From contig NW_026251740.1 of assembly GCF_025024155.1 (NCBI RefSeq), forward strand, positions 1 to 64,000: a DNA stretch of 64,000 nt, in the 5' to 3' direction. The translations under genes and the position numbers were made by a program. Each line of letters starts with the position of its first letter. The first letter of the stretch is position 1. The stretch is from Gamsiella multidivaricata. Taxonomy: Eukaryota > Mortierellomycota > Mortierellomycetes > Mortierellales > Mortierellaceae. Of the stretch, positions 28,285 through 39,373 are shown piece by piece. The notes under the pieces were generated by a model that saw nothing but the letters and a program-made list of their open reading frames with translations, was not told the DNA's origin and made no database searches.

Positions 28285-30053
28285 TTACAATCCTTTGGCT
28301 GCTTGATTTTGAGCCCAGAGCTGTTTGAAGGCCTCGATCTGCTTCTCCTCCTTTTCCTTGTACGCTTGCTTCTTTGCATCGGTGACACTGGAAACAGCAC
28401 TTGGACCAGAAGGTCTTTGGGAGAACAAATCTCCGTCCGCTCCACCATGTCGCTTCGCTTCTCTGGCCTCCTTCCGCCGCTTCTCAGCCGCCAACATGGA
28501 TTTAAAATCGTCGCCTGTGCCCAGCAGATCCTGCTCTGGCAACTCAATATCTGGCGACCGCTCTCGTCGACGATACTCATTCTGTACTCGCTTCTTCTCC
28601 AACATTGCCTCCCTCCCGGTTGCTTTGGGCACTAATTCCTCAAGGTCGGCCTCTTTGCTCTTACGATGGGCCTTTTGCTCCGCACGCTGCTTTCGACGGT
28701 ATTGCTGATCTCGTTCCTCCTTTTCGGCAACTACAGGAAGGAGGGGGGGAATATGAATTAGAAACTGTAGTTTCCATCGAATGTCTCAGTCGTAAAGCAC
28801 GTTCCTAAATGTACCTTCATCCGCTGTCATTGGTTTTCCGTAAGGCCTACTGGGTCCGATTGATGGAGGCATGGTGGGTCCCAAGACTCTGGCAGGGGCA
28901 GCAGAGCTTGGCCCGGAGGGCGTTGCTTTTCCAGTGATTCGGTTGACCTCCTGAGCGAAGCGGACATTGGTCATTGTGTCAATCGAGTCTTTGATCGCCT
29001 CGACCTTATCCAGATCCGCCTGGTTAATCTTTTTGGTGAACTTCCATTTGTACTTTGTTGTATCTTTGCTGGATAGCTGTGAGGATCGGATGCCCTTGTA
29101 GTAGGATTCTATAGTTTATATTATTATCATCACCTTGGGTTAGTACAATGATCATAGCATATTAGAGGCCTTCAGATAAAGGGTTAGTGTGGTGAGTCCG
29201 ACGTACCATCGAGATCAAAATCGTTCCAGGCGCGGACGAATTTTCTGAAATACCGTCGGGCCTCGTCTGCGGAAAGATCCTCGAAGTACTTCTTCTTGAC
29301 CTGACGAAGCCATAGCCTGAACTCGGTTGATTTCGAAAAGTAGTCGTCTTCCGAAATGGCTATGATGATACGAGAAGGAAGACAGAGGTATGTCAGAGTA
29401 TAGAATAGGAGAAAAAGAATGTCACTTCTGGTGACATTGAGGAATAAGCACTCACGCTGAATCATCGACTTTGCTTTCTTGATCAACTCATCCTCCTCGC
29501 TCTCGCTATCGGTCTCGCTCCCAGTCTCCAAGACGGATCCCGATCCCGATCTGCTGTCCTGGCTGTCCACAGATGGACTACGTCTTGATGATCGATGGTG
29601 GCGACGGTCCTTCTTCCTCTCCTTGTCCTTATCCTTGTCCTTGTCCTTGTCCTTGCTCTTTTCTTTCTCTCTGTTCTTGTCAGTGTCCCGTCTCGAACTC
29701 TTCCTAGAGCTCCTGTCACGGTCCTTATCATCGCTATCATAATCATCCTTGTGTCGCGAAGATCGGTGCCGCTTTGGGCTGGAGTCTTCTCTCTTATAAG
29801 AGGAGCGATTGTGGTTCGAGGGGGAGGAATGATCATGGCGGCTCCTGTCGTGGTGGTCTCGACCCCTGTCGGACTTGCGGCTGCTGCTAGTATGGGCCGC
29901 GTCTGCATCTCTGTTCTCCGGGCTTCTGTCTCGTTTCTTAGCGTTGCTGCTGTTATCGTGGCTAGTATCAGTGCGTCGGTCCTCCGGGTCCCTGTCTCGT
30001 CTCTTGCTGCTGCTGCTGCTGCTGCCGTGGTGATAGTCTTTTGAGGAGGACAT
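28285..30053 (-). CDS. RS/KD-rich nuclear protein, SCI1-like
   Basis: Four exons join in phase: 30053-29456, 29359-29207, 29108-28815 and 28730-28285, giving 496 residues. Residues 1-190 are an Arg/Ser/Asp/Lys repeat region as in splicing-related proteins. A conserved block follows at about 200-255: PISEDDYFSKSTEFRLWL, then YFEDLSADEARRYFRKFVRAWNDFDLDG and ESYYKGI. I associate this block with the plant Style Cell-cycle Inhibitor 1 family and its animal and fungal relatives, of unclear biochemical role. The C-terminal third is a charged coiled-coil-like region rich in Lys, Arg and Glu. The ATG at 30053 is the first in frame and lies 282 bp from the divergent delta-5 desaturase start. The family link is from memory and moderately sure. 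Confidence 0.72.
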
Positions 30054-30335
30054 GATGAGAGCTGCGTGCGTGGTTGAGAGAAAGAGAAACACACGGTCAG
30101 CTTAATTTGTTTCTTTTTCTTTACTGGAGCAAGTCACGTGGCGGATCTAGCAGGAAAAAAAGGTTGGGGTCCCTCGCTGGGTTTGTGTCTGACAAAGGGG
30201 GGTTAGTTAGACCCGTCTGCGGTATGCTTCCTTTTTTTTTTTTTCCTCCTGGTGCTTGCCCTTGTTCTTGTTGATCCCTTCCCTTCCTTCATCCCTCCGC
30301 TTCTCATCCCTCCGCTTTTTTTCCCTTATTCCACC
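30054..30335. promoter_or_regulatory. Short bidirectional promoter with an E-box, SCI1-like gene and delta-5 desaturase
   Basis: Only 282 bp lie between the two divergent ATG codons. At 30135-30140 there is a CACGTG E-box, as TCACGTG on the plus strand, a core recognised by bHLH factors such as SREBP- or Cbf1-type proteins. A T run at 30232-30244 and a CT-rich leader with two copies of atccctccgctt (30291-30317) precede the desaturase ATG. Binding of any factor is inference. Confidence 0.5.
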
Positions 30336-32640
30336 ATGGGCGTCGACGCAGAAAGGACCTTCACCTGGTACAGCGAAGCTTTTGTCAATTATATAACATA
30401 AATCACAATCCTATTTGTACCTGAAAAAAAAGACTCGGGCAAAGCTGAATCGAATCCTAAACTGTCCCCCCTTGTCCATTCCCATTCCCCTCATCAGGCA
30501 AGAGCTCGCGACACACAACACCAAGGGCGATCTGTTTGTGGCTGTTCGTGGCAACGTAAGCTTCTCTTTATTCTACAACTGATTTCTCTTCCTCTGCCCG
30601 GGGGTACCAGATACGCATCTCGGCAATTTCTACCTGAGTAAAATGCCCCATCCCGCACTGCGCTCAGGAAACAAAGTTATCTCCCCGATAATGGCCTTGG
30701 CTCTCTGCAACAAAGCATACCGAGGTGGCCGCGGTGCTGGGGATACTGTATCTATGCCGGAGGCAGTTGTCAACCTCATTTCTAATGATCAATCGCCTAT
30801 TTTCTCCTTCCCTCGATGCCATGTTTTCTAGGTCTACGATGTCACCAAGTTCTTGAAGAGACACCCCGGCGGTGATGACACCCTCCTGCTGGGAGCTGGC
30901 AGAGATGTCACTCCGGTATGTTTTCGTGTCTGATACGGGAGTACTTGTGCTGTTTTGCCTTTCGTGGAACGCACATGCAACATGTCAATCAATGGGCCGA
31001 GATTACATTACCCCTGTGCTAACCGAATCACACCACTCTTTATGCGTTGTCTGCAATAACACTAGGTCTTTGAGATGTACCATGAATTCGGCGTTGTCGA
31101 TACCATCATGAAGTAAGTCAGCAATATGAGATGAACAGCGTATCTGACATCTCGTCAGACCACGGTTATTAATATCCGCTTCCTTCAAACTGCGTTCTAA
31201 TAGGAAGTACTATGTCGGCAAGCTGATTACCAACGAGCTGCCGATTTTCCCAGAGCCGACTGACTTCCACAGGGCCGTGAAGACAAGGGTAGAAGGATAC
31301 TTTAAGAAGCAAGGCAAGGATCCCAAGGTATGTCCTCTGTTTTTGCATGGGGTTTGATTACATTAACTGATGTTCGCGTGAAGACCGTTTTTATTGACAT
31401 GAGATGTGTATTTTCATCTCCTTTGCTGAGTATAGAACAGACCTGAGATCTGGGGACGCTATTTCCTTATCTTTGGAACATTGTTCGCCTCGTATTATGC
31501 ACAGTTCTTTGTGCCGTTCGTTGTCGAGCGTACATGGCTCCAAGTCATCTTTGCGATCATCTTGGGCTTCTGCTGCGCCCAGGTTGGACTGAATCCACTC
31601 CATGATGCTTCTCACTTTTCAGGTAAGTCCAACCAAAAGAATTATCACTGTCTGCTTTTACGCACAGTGCGTTCAAAGAGCCCCAGAAACTGACAAAGTA
31701 CAATTGTGATCTATGTTATAGTGACCCACAACCCCACTGTGTGGAAAATATTGGGCGCGACTCACGACTTCTTCAACGGCGCATCGTACCTCGTATGGTT
31801 GTACCAGCACATGCTTGGCCACCATCCCTATACCAACATTGCAGGAGCAGACCCAGATGTCGCGACTGCGGAGCGCGATGTTCGCCGCATCAAGCCCCAC
31901 CAGAAGTGGTTCATCAACCATGTGAACCAGCACCTATTCGTTCCATTCCTCTACGGACTCTTGGCATTCAAGACTCGTTTCCAGGACATCAGCATTTTGT
32001 ACTTTGTTAAGGCCAACGACGCCATTCGCGTGAACCCACTCTCTCCCTGGCACACTGCCATGTTCTGGGGCGGTAAGGCGTTCTTTTTCTGGTATCGTCT
32101 GATCTTGCCATTGCAATACCTCCCCGTACGCAAGGTGTTGTTGTTGTTCACGGTCGCGGACATGATTTCATCGTACTGGCTGGCATTGACCTTCCAGGCC
32201 AACCATGTGGTGGAGGAGGTTGAGTGGCCCTTGCCTGATGAGAACGGAGTGATCCAGAAGGATTGGGCAGCCATGCAGGTGGAGACGACGCAGGATTATG
32301 CACATGACTCGTATATCTGGACCAGCATCACTGGCAGCTTGAACTACCAAGCTGTGCACCATCTGTTCCCGAACGTGTCCCAACATTATTACCCTGAGAT
32401 CCTGTTCATCATCCGCCAGGCCTGCATCGAGTACAAGATTCCATATCTTGTCAAGGTAAGAATGAACATCTTATTTCCTTATTTCCATATGACTAAAGGA
32501 TGCCCGACCTCATTTGATGGTGAGCGCTGTTGAATAACATGATTTGACCTTGTGTTGAAAAATAGGATACCTTCTGGCAGGCATTTTCGTCTCACCTGGA
32601 GCATCTGCGTGTCTTGGGTCTTCGCCCGAAAGCAGAGTAG
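30336..32640 (+). CDS. Delta-5 fatty acid desaturase (front-end, cytochrome b5 fusion)
   Basis: Eight exons join in phase: 30336-30367, 30498-30555, 30832-30915, 31066-31112, 31204-31327, 31436-31622, 31722-32455 and 32566-32640, giving 446 residues, the length I recall for the Mortierella alpina enzyme. It introduces the delta-5 double bond into dihomo-gamma-linolenic acid, the last step to arachidonic acid, in the ER membrane. The N-terminal cytochrome b5 domain carries HPGG (41-44). The three histidine boxes are HDASH (171-175), HMLGHH (207-212) and QAVHH (387-391); Gln in the third box marks front-end desaturases. Hydrophobic helices lie between the boxes. Exon 1 is only 32 nt. The overall text is very close to the known M. 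alpina delta-5 enzyme and distinct from its delta-6 enzyme. Confidence 0.96.
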
Positions 32641-33402
32641 GGTGACCGTCGTTTTGAACCGACTATCCTCCGTACAAGCGCGCGTAGTGTTGAAAAGCCC
32701 TTAGATAGGCTCGATTTATTGAAGCATCCTAAAAGACTAACTGTCAAAACCTTGCGTTGTGACCCTTTTCTTATTGTGTGATGATGGTTGGGCGCGTGCG
32801 ATGTGTTGCTTGCTCAGTCTTGGTTTGTTCAGGGGCGGTAATGAAGCTGCAAAAAATAGGGGTGTATTTGTTGGTGCCCGCCCGCTGTGCGCGTGTGTCC
32901 ATCCACCTTGCCGTGTGCCCACTTTTTTTTTGTTGTACATGTTCAGTACCTGAAAGACCGGTCGAGAACGACCACAAACAGTTGGACATCACCGTGTTAA
33001 CAGTGGCAATTGTAACAGCAATCTGGAGAGGAGAAGGGGTTTGTCGTTCCTCTTGCACTCGTAGTAGCCAGCTGACACTGAAGATGCAAATGCGAAGGAT
33101 AAAAAAGCAAGCTCGTACATGTTTTTAAACTATTGTCTCTTGCCTTTGCTCAGCTCCTCATTGCTCCCTTCTTTAAGGCGTTTGCCGCCTGTGTTCTTTT
33201 TTCTCTCGCTCGCTCGCTCGCTTTTTTTTTTTTTTTTTTTTGGTCCTTAAACGACTTCTCTTTGCTCACTCACTTTCACTGACTCTGACGATTCTTCGCG
33301 ACCTGTGCTTTCCTACCCTTTCCTATTTGACGCTGAAAAGTGATCTGACAGAGAAAAGACTGCAAAGGTTTTGTGCTGGAGACGAGCAGCAAAGGATCGG
33401 CT
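32641..33402. other. Intergenic, promoter of the membrane-protein gene
   Basis: The first part is the 3' region of the desaturase gene. The second part holds a run of about 21 T at 33221-33241 preceded by a (ctcg)n stretch at 33205-33220, and a CT-rich leader before the ATG at 33403. No gene is seen. Confidence 0.5.
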
Positions 33403-35094
33403 ATGGATATCAAAATCGTCTCGTCCATTACTCGCCTGGCAAACTACATGCCTCTCGGGTCCTATGTCATCTACACTGCGCTGTAAGCGGATATCTCTTC
33501 CCCCTCCCCCCTCCCCCCAATTATTACTCTTCGCCACAATAGTTATCCATGCCATACACTCATGAATCCTTCTCGTCTCTTTCTTTCCTTCTCACCTGAA
33601 CGACGGTCCTCAACAGAGAGACATACTCATTCTCGCTCGGTACAGCCCCATCATCAGTAACGACAGTAATTCAGACACCGTCCGCGAACTACACATGCTA
33701 CTACTATCCAGGAGCAGGCTTCACTTTTACATCCTGCACAAGTGATCAGTCGAATGCGCTGAAGATCTCGCTGGCGATTGGATTCTTCTTGGCGGTGTTC
33801 CTGTCGTTCTTGAAGCAGGTCCCTGCGAACGGCACGCCACCACTTGCAGATGATGAGGATGAGCAGCCAAAGTTGACAGCTGGGGGGTCAAAAAGACGGA
33901 GGAAATATCGGCGTGGTGTGTGGTAAGTTCTGCAAAGTTCGTCCGTCGTTCTGAAGGGAACGATGGATTTCTGATGCAGCGGAAGGGAATTTTTTTTAAC
34001 CGACATCGCTACATGGCACTGTATCGTTCTTTTCCTGTTCATGGTTAGTAGCTATGCAGAAGGTACGTTGGTCTCCCTCCTTTCTTTTTTTCTTCGTTAA
34101 AGACAGATGAGAGGTGTTCAGGAGATTGACATTTGCCACCAATCTTGGATGGTTAAACTCCCAGGGAACTTTTACTACCTCGACTTTGGCGAGTAAGTCC
34201 ATCCTCCTATCGCCTATCCCTCGCGTCCTAGAGCCATCCCAAACGCGTCCCCTTACGCCTCTTTCTCGTTCTTGCTACAGCTTCCACGTATGGGGCCATG
34301 CTGCATTGTCCTTTGTCGCCTTCGGGACCCTCTCTCTCTTCTCCGCCTCCGTCAGCCAATGTCTCTTCCCAGGCGTCCGCCCCTGGGTCTTTGTCTTCAC
34401 CCAGATCATCCTCCTAGTAATCTGCTGCTTCATCGCCATGTTCTGGATCGATGACCCCACTCTCTCCATCGGCCTTATGGTGGTCCCCCAAACTGACGTC
34501 CACTCAACCCAAACACCCAACGGCAACGTTAACCCCACAACAGGTCCCATTACTACCAGTGCTGCTTTTAGCAGCAGTAATGGTCTAGGAGTAGGCGCAA
34601 GCGGGGCTGCGGCGACATATAACGCCAGTACGAGCACCACTGCGCTTCATACAGCTGCGTTCTTGTCACCGAATCTCACCTCCGGAAATAATATGACGCT
34701 CGCGTTGTCGCAGGACCATCCCTCTCCCACCTCCATGGGTCTGGCGAACGTGGCCCTCGCGAACACGGTCATGAACTCGGCCATGAGCATGTCCTCGCCC
34801 TCTGCAATGTCAAGTACAACTGTTGTGAATAGCGGACCTGGAATTGGAGGAGGAGGAGGAATGGGAGGTGGGGGCGGGCTAAGTCGGATGAGCTCAGTCA
34901 CGAAAAGCACACCGACCATGTCATCCGTGCACGAGAAACAGCGCTGGGATCATGATCGGGACAATGATAATAACATCGTGGAGGAGGTTTATGAAGAAAA
35001 GGACACGGCGATATCAGGGTCGGCGCCGTCCTCAACGGAACGCGTCGTCGAAAAGGAAGAGTCAAATCAACATTTTTCTCTCAAAATGGAGTAG
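33403..35094 (+). CDS. Multi-pass membrane protein, unknown function
   Basis: Five exons give about 453 residues: 33403-33482, 33617-33922, 33980-34062, 34114-34192 and 34281-35094. The acceptor of exon 4 (after gag at 34113) is unusual and that boundary is the least certain; all other junctions are canonical and in phase. I do not recognise the family. Hydrophobic segments are MPLGSYVIYTALETYSFS near residue 16, ISLAIGFFLAVFLSFL near 75, WHCIVLFLFMVSSYA near 145, VWGHAALSFVAFGTLSLFSASV near 185 and WVFVFTQIILLVICCFIAMFWI near 215. The loop between the first two has paired Cys, suggesting an extracytoplasmic loop. The C-terminal 220 residues are Ser/Thr/Asn/Gly-rich and disordered, with a Gly run. 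It converges on the INO80 subunit gene, 108 bp away. Confidence 0.68.
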
Positions 35095-35202
35095 ACGCGT
35101 AGTTCAAAGAGTCTATAATACCTCTTCTACATGATTAAAATAATGAGGACGATCTCTCCGCACACATACAAAACCGCCGGCTTTATTAGATATTAGCCTG
35201 CC

Positions 35203-37370
35203 TCATGCCTCTGCCTCCATGAGTTTTAAATGTTCTAGTCCACATGCAACTTTCTTGCTCCTTGGGCCGCGGTACTTCCACTGCTGCTCACATTTCGATA
35301 CTGAGCATCTGCCCTTCGGTGCTGGATACTGCGGCTCCTTGAGTGGTACGACCGGCTCCTCCATGATCTCAATGATCCTGTGCTCTCCTGTCGTTGTCCA
35401 CGCAATCTCCTTCTCATCCGATACCAGTTTTTCCCCAGAGGCGGGGATAGAGTGTTGCATCCATCCCGGAACATCATTCAATGACTCCTCCGGTATCGAC
35501 AAAGTCGTCCCATCAGCTCGATAACTGATCCTCAGATAACTCGATGGAGGCCTGAACCGACTCCGTGAAGCCGCCGCACCCTCATTATTATCATTCCTCC
35601 TATCCTCGCCACCCTCATCGTCATCCTGGGCTCCCTTCTTGCGCTTGCCGGCCTGCTTCTTGAGTAGACGATTGATCGTTTCCAGTTTGTCCTGTTCTGC
35701 GCGCTGTGCAGATTGGTTCTTGCGACGACGCGTGATCTCGCTCCTCTTAAGGGCTAGTTCTTCCTCGGTTTGATGCCGTTTCCGTGATGATGCTACACAA
35801 AATAATATATTAAAGATCATCATCATCATCAAATGTTCATGACAAAAGAAGTATATAAGCACTTGAAATACAAAAGACTTACCGACTGGCAACTCAAAGA
35901 GCTCGAGCGAGACATCGTGCACATCCAGTTTAGACCGCTGTCGTTTGGTCAACTGGCCACCGAAAGCCATGCCAGGTTGGGGATTCGAAAAGTCGTCGTC
36001 GCTGAACTCGTCCTCCTCCTCATCGTCCTGCTGCATCGTAACAGTTTTCTTGCCCTTGGACAACGACGATGATGCCTTATTCGCCGCGCTGCTACTACCG
36101 CTAGTCGCGGCCTTTGTCGACAACGGTTTCGTGTTCTCGATATCGTCCTCGTCATCATCTTCTTCCTCTTCTTCCTCCTCCTCTTCATCGTTCTCTTCCT
36201 CCATATCCAACTCGTCTTCCACATCCACCTCCTCTTCCTCTTCCTCCTCTTCATCCTGCTCTTCGTCTTCCTCATCAATGCCGTCGTCCTCTTCATCCTC
36301 CTCTTGAAGGATCCTGGAATCATTCTCCTCGTCTTCCATATCGACATCCATCTGGTCATCATCCTCATCGTCTTGTCTGCCTCGCCGAGAAGATGTGTCA
36401 GAATTAATATCCATGTCAATTTCTCTGGCTCGAGCTCTAGCCCGTCCTGTGGATTGCTTCTTGCGTGGTGATGCCGATCTGGAACGAGTGTCTCTCGAAA
36501 TGGGTGTGCCCTCATCGTCGTCCTCTTCATCTTCGTCCCGTCCGTTTCCTTCATCATCACTGCTCAGTGGAGTTGACACTATGAGAACACACAGAAAAGA
36601 TAAAATGTTGGTTAAAATCATACGCGTTTCTCTTTTCCTTGAATGAATTACAACGATGATGACTTACTCCGTCTCTTCTGCCCAGATGTCTTTTGAGAAC
36701 TTTGTCTGGATCGATTCACATTGGTGGCCGCTACGGCTCCACCCCTCGTAGCAGGCTTCGATCCTTTGTTATTCGCTGCCGCAGTTGCTGATGCTCCGCG
36801 TCTTGGTGTTGGTGTTGGAGCCGGTGACTCGTCATCCTCTCCATCCTCCTCATCCTCCTCGCCCTCGCCTTCATCCTCATCTTCATCCCTCAAGCCCTCC
36901 GGATCATCCAAATCATCGCCAAACATATCGTCCTCATCCTCATCCTCATCCTCGTCGGGTTCCGCATAATTGACTGCCGGCTTGCGAGATCTAGTAGAAG
37001 ACGGGACTACAAATGCACTTCGATCTACTGCCGCTGCTGCTTTAGACTGACTCTTGGTCGGCTTGGCTGCCGCCTGTTTCGATGTAGCTGTCCGTGCGGA
37101 GGGTCTGGACGATTTTGCGGGGACTGCAGATCCGGGCTTGTTAGATCTGGAGGTAGAGGGTCCTTTGGCGGTAGTGGTGGTGGGTCGACGTCTGGTGCTG
37201 GGGCTGCTCTCGCCGTAGACATCATCTTCTGAATCCGCAGGGGTGTCGTCTTCGTCGTCGTCGTCATCAACGTCCTGGTCCTCGCCCTCGCTCGGGGTGA
37301 GGATGTCGTCGTCGAATTCGTCGTCGTTGTAGGTGTACTGGGGCTGTTGGGCTGCTCGCCGTGAGGACAT
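35203..37370 (-). CDS. IES2: INO80 chromatin-remodelling complex subunit B (Ies2-like)
   Basis: Three exons join in phase: 37370-36668, 36578-35883 and 35792-35203, giving 662 residues. Ies2/INO80B activates the INO80 ATPase, which slides and edits nucleosomes in the nucleus. The C-terminal part has the PAPA-1-like conserved region, KRSEITRRRKNQSAQRAEQD followed by LETINRLLKKQAGKRKK, and a Cys/His-containing tail (CSVSKC, ACGLEH) that corresponds to the HIT-type zinc finger of this subunit. The N-terminal 400 residues are extremely acidic with runs of Glu and Asp, Ser/Arg patches and a basic linker, giving long antisense frames that are not genes. The symbol follows the yeast homologue. The gene is tightly packed: 108 bp from a convergent neighbour and 128 bp from the gene behind it. 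Confidence 0.84.
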
Positions 37371-37498
37371 GATTACGATGGAAGGTGAATCAGAGACTGA
37401 GTGTGATGTGATGCAAGTGATGTCTATCTTTTTTTTTTATTGGACGGAGGATGCATAATAATCCAATCACATCCATCCTTAAAAAAATGCGTTCAAGT

Positions 37499-39009
37499 TC
37501 AATGTGTGATTCGGGCGGAGCTGGCAGGTACGGGCGGCGAGGATATCGCACGCGGATACCGTCGACTGTGCGTGCTACGTGCCTCCCAATGGGAGCCAAC
37601 TCCAGGCATACGGCCATGGTCACATGTGCTGCGATAATCGTCCAACACCTCGTTCCTCCTTCCTTCTGTATCCTGTCTCTCGTAGGATTCATTTCTCTCC
37701 ACAAGAAGGTCCTCTAGATACGCGCTCGTGATATCCGCGATCGATTCTGCAGTCGACAATCGATCGTATCCATCATACGGCCGTCCTTGCGTCCTTTTTG
37801 GATCATGCAAGCGTAATCCTGTCTCTCGGCCGACTCTTTCTGGCCTGTGCTCTTCTTTCCTAAACACTCGTTTATACTGACGAGACGGTACGCGTTGTTC
37901 TCCTGCTGTCGGTGGAAACATGGTTCTTGAGGCCGAGTCGTGCAGATCTGGCAGTATTACTGCTCTTGGCATCCGTGGCCTACGTGGCTCGGCCGCACGA
38001 GGTAGGCGCCGAGGCGGAACAGGCAACGAAGGCGGGACTCTAAGGGCTGGAGATGGCGGCATCATCACCCCATTCCTGTGTGCCTTCCCGGGGACCATCG
38101 TCCGGTCCTGCACGCGTGGCGCATGCTCTGAGGGAAACGACTTTGGTTCGAATTGTGGGACCCAAGGCACATCGATGCACGGATTCGAGATCTCTTTGAT
38201 AGGACTACTTCCCTGAATCGAGGAACTGTGGTCGTTGTCGCGAGGTCCTGGTGATAAAGCATCGCACAGCCGTTGGTGTATCCCTGGCCCAGCTTCGGAC
38301 CGACGGCATTGCTTCCAGACAATGAAGTACGCGGCCGCAAGGATGACTATACCCATGATGACTAATCCGACAATTGCGGCAGCGGGCATTTCAGCAGAGG
38401 TAGAGGAGGACGGAGGGATGGTTTCAGATGGGGATAGTCGGTCGGGTGGGAGGGTGAACTCGGGGGAGATGGGGTCCAGACCTGGGAGGAAAACAGGGGT
38501 TGGCGGGGCTGGCGAGAGAATGAAGGGTGGGGATTGACTACAGAGCACGGGTTCGATGGGGCTGTTCACGTTGGTACACCATAACTCCAAGTGGACTCTC
38601 TATTTGAACGCGTTTTTTTTTTTTTTTTGCAGATATCATTTCAGCAGGAGATCGCCACCGAACAACTGAACATCCAATAAATAATATAATAATAAAATAC
38701 GGATGGACCTACCAGGACACCTTTGACATTCGGAAAAGTAATCCTTATCTGCTGAACACCTTGGAGGACCTCTGGCCAAGCCTTGAGAAGGACCGGGTTC
38801 TTATCGTTTTGCAATAATTTAAGCACAACCGAGTACCAATTAAGATTGGAGGTCATTATCCAACCAATGTCAATGGTTATACCCGAGTTGGCATCATAAG
38901 GACGCGACCCAAACAGCGTGAAGTCCAGAAGCATATGTGGTTGAAGAGGTGAAGAAGATGGGTGTGAAGTGTTTTTCATTGCACTATGCGTAATATTCAA
39001 TGGGGCCAT
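37499..39009 (-). CDS. Single-pass membrane protein with Pro-rich cytoplasmic tail, unknown function
   Basis: Two exons are supported: 39009-38713 and 38599-37499, in phase, giving 465 residues if the ATG at 39009 is the start. I do not recognise the family. The N-terminal 150 residues look extracytoplasmic, with NIT and NTS glycosylation sites and a beta-rich segment (DFTLFGSRPYDANSGITIDI). A Pro/Ser-rich stalk leads to one membrane helix, AAAIVGLVIMGIVILAAAYFIVW, at about 170-192, followed by basic residues and a long Pro/Arg-rich tail. The architecture is that of fungal single-pass surface receptors or cell-wall sensors. No signal peptide is visible at the chosen start, so an upstream exon may be missing. 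The intron carries a 16-nt A run on the coding strand. Confidence 0.62.
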
Positions 39010-39373
39010 TTGAATCAGGTGAGTTCGGTCCAGAGCTTGGTTCTGAAGATTGATGATCAAGGAAGAAAGTACAGTATAGTAGAGTGAGGTGGAGTATAGA
39101 GATGAGATGATGCGCTGTTGTTGACTCGCAACGGACGGACAATGGATACCGCAAATATATTCGCGTCTTTGTGGTCATTTTGTAGAGAAATCAAGATAAA
39201 GCCTGCCTTCTCTTTCAAGTTCGCGATCGTCGCTATAAAGCATCCACGACAAAGACGAAGGCTGTATCTCGTATTATTATTTTTATATTAGAAACAACTC
39301 TATGTTGTATTACGATAACGACGAACTAAAATAAGGGTATTGTACAAAGACACGGTCAAGGCGCGACCTCCCC
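39010..39373. other. Intergenic between two minus-strand genes
   Basis: This 364-bp stretch holds the upstream region of the single-pass membrane protein gene and the 3' region of the YeiH-type transporter gene. An AT-rich patch lies at 39270-39320. An undetected first exon of the membrane-protein gene could lie here, but no in-phase candidate with good splice sites was found. Confidence 0.4.

Noticed and set aside
29479..30044. Leu/Ser-rich and Val-rich plus-strand frames
   Set aside because: They are antisense to the RS/KD repeats of the SCI1-like protein.
35945..36560. Ser-rich and Arg-rich frames over the INO80 subunit
   Set aside because: They are other-frame translations of the Glu/Asp codon runs of the minus-strand gene.
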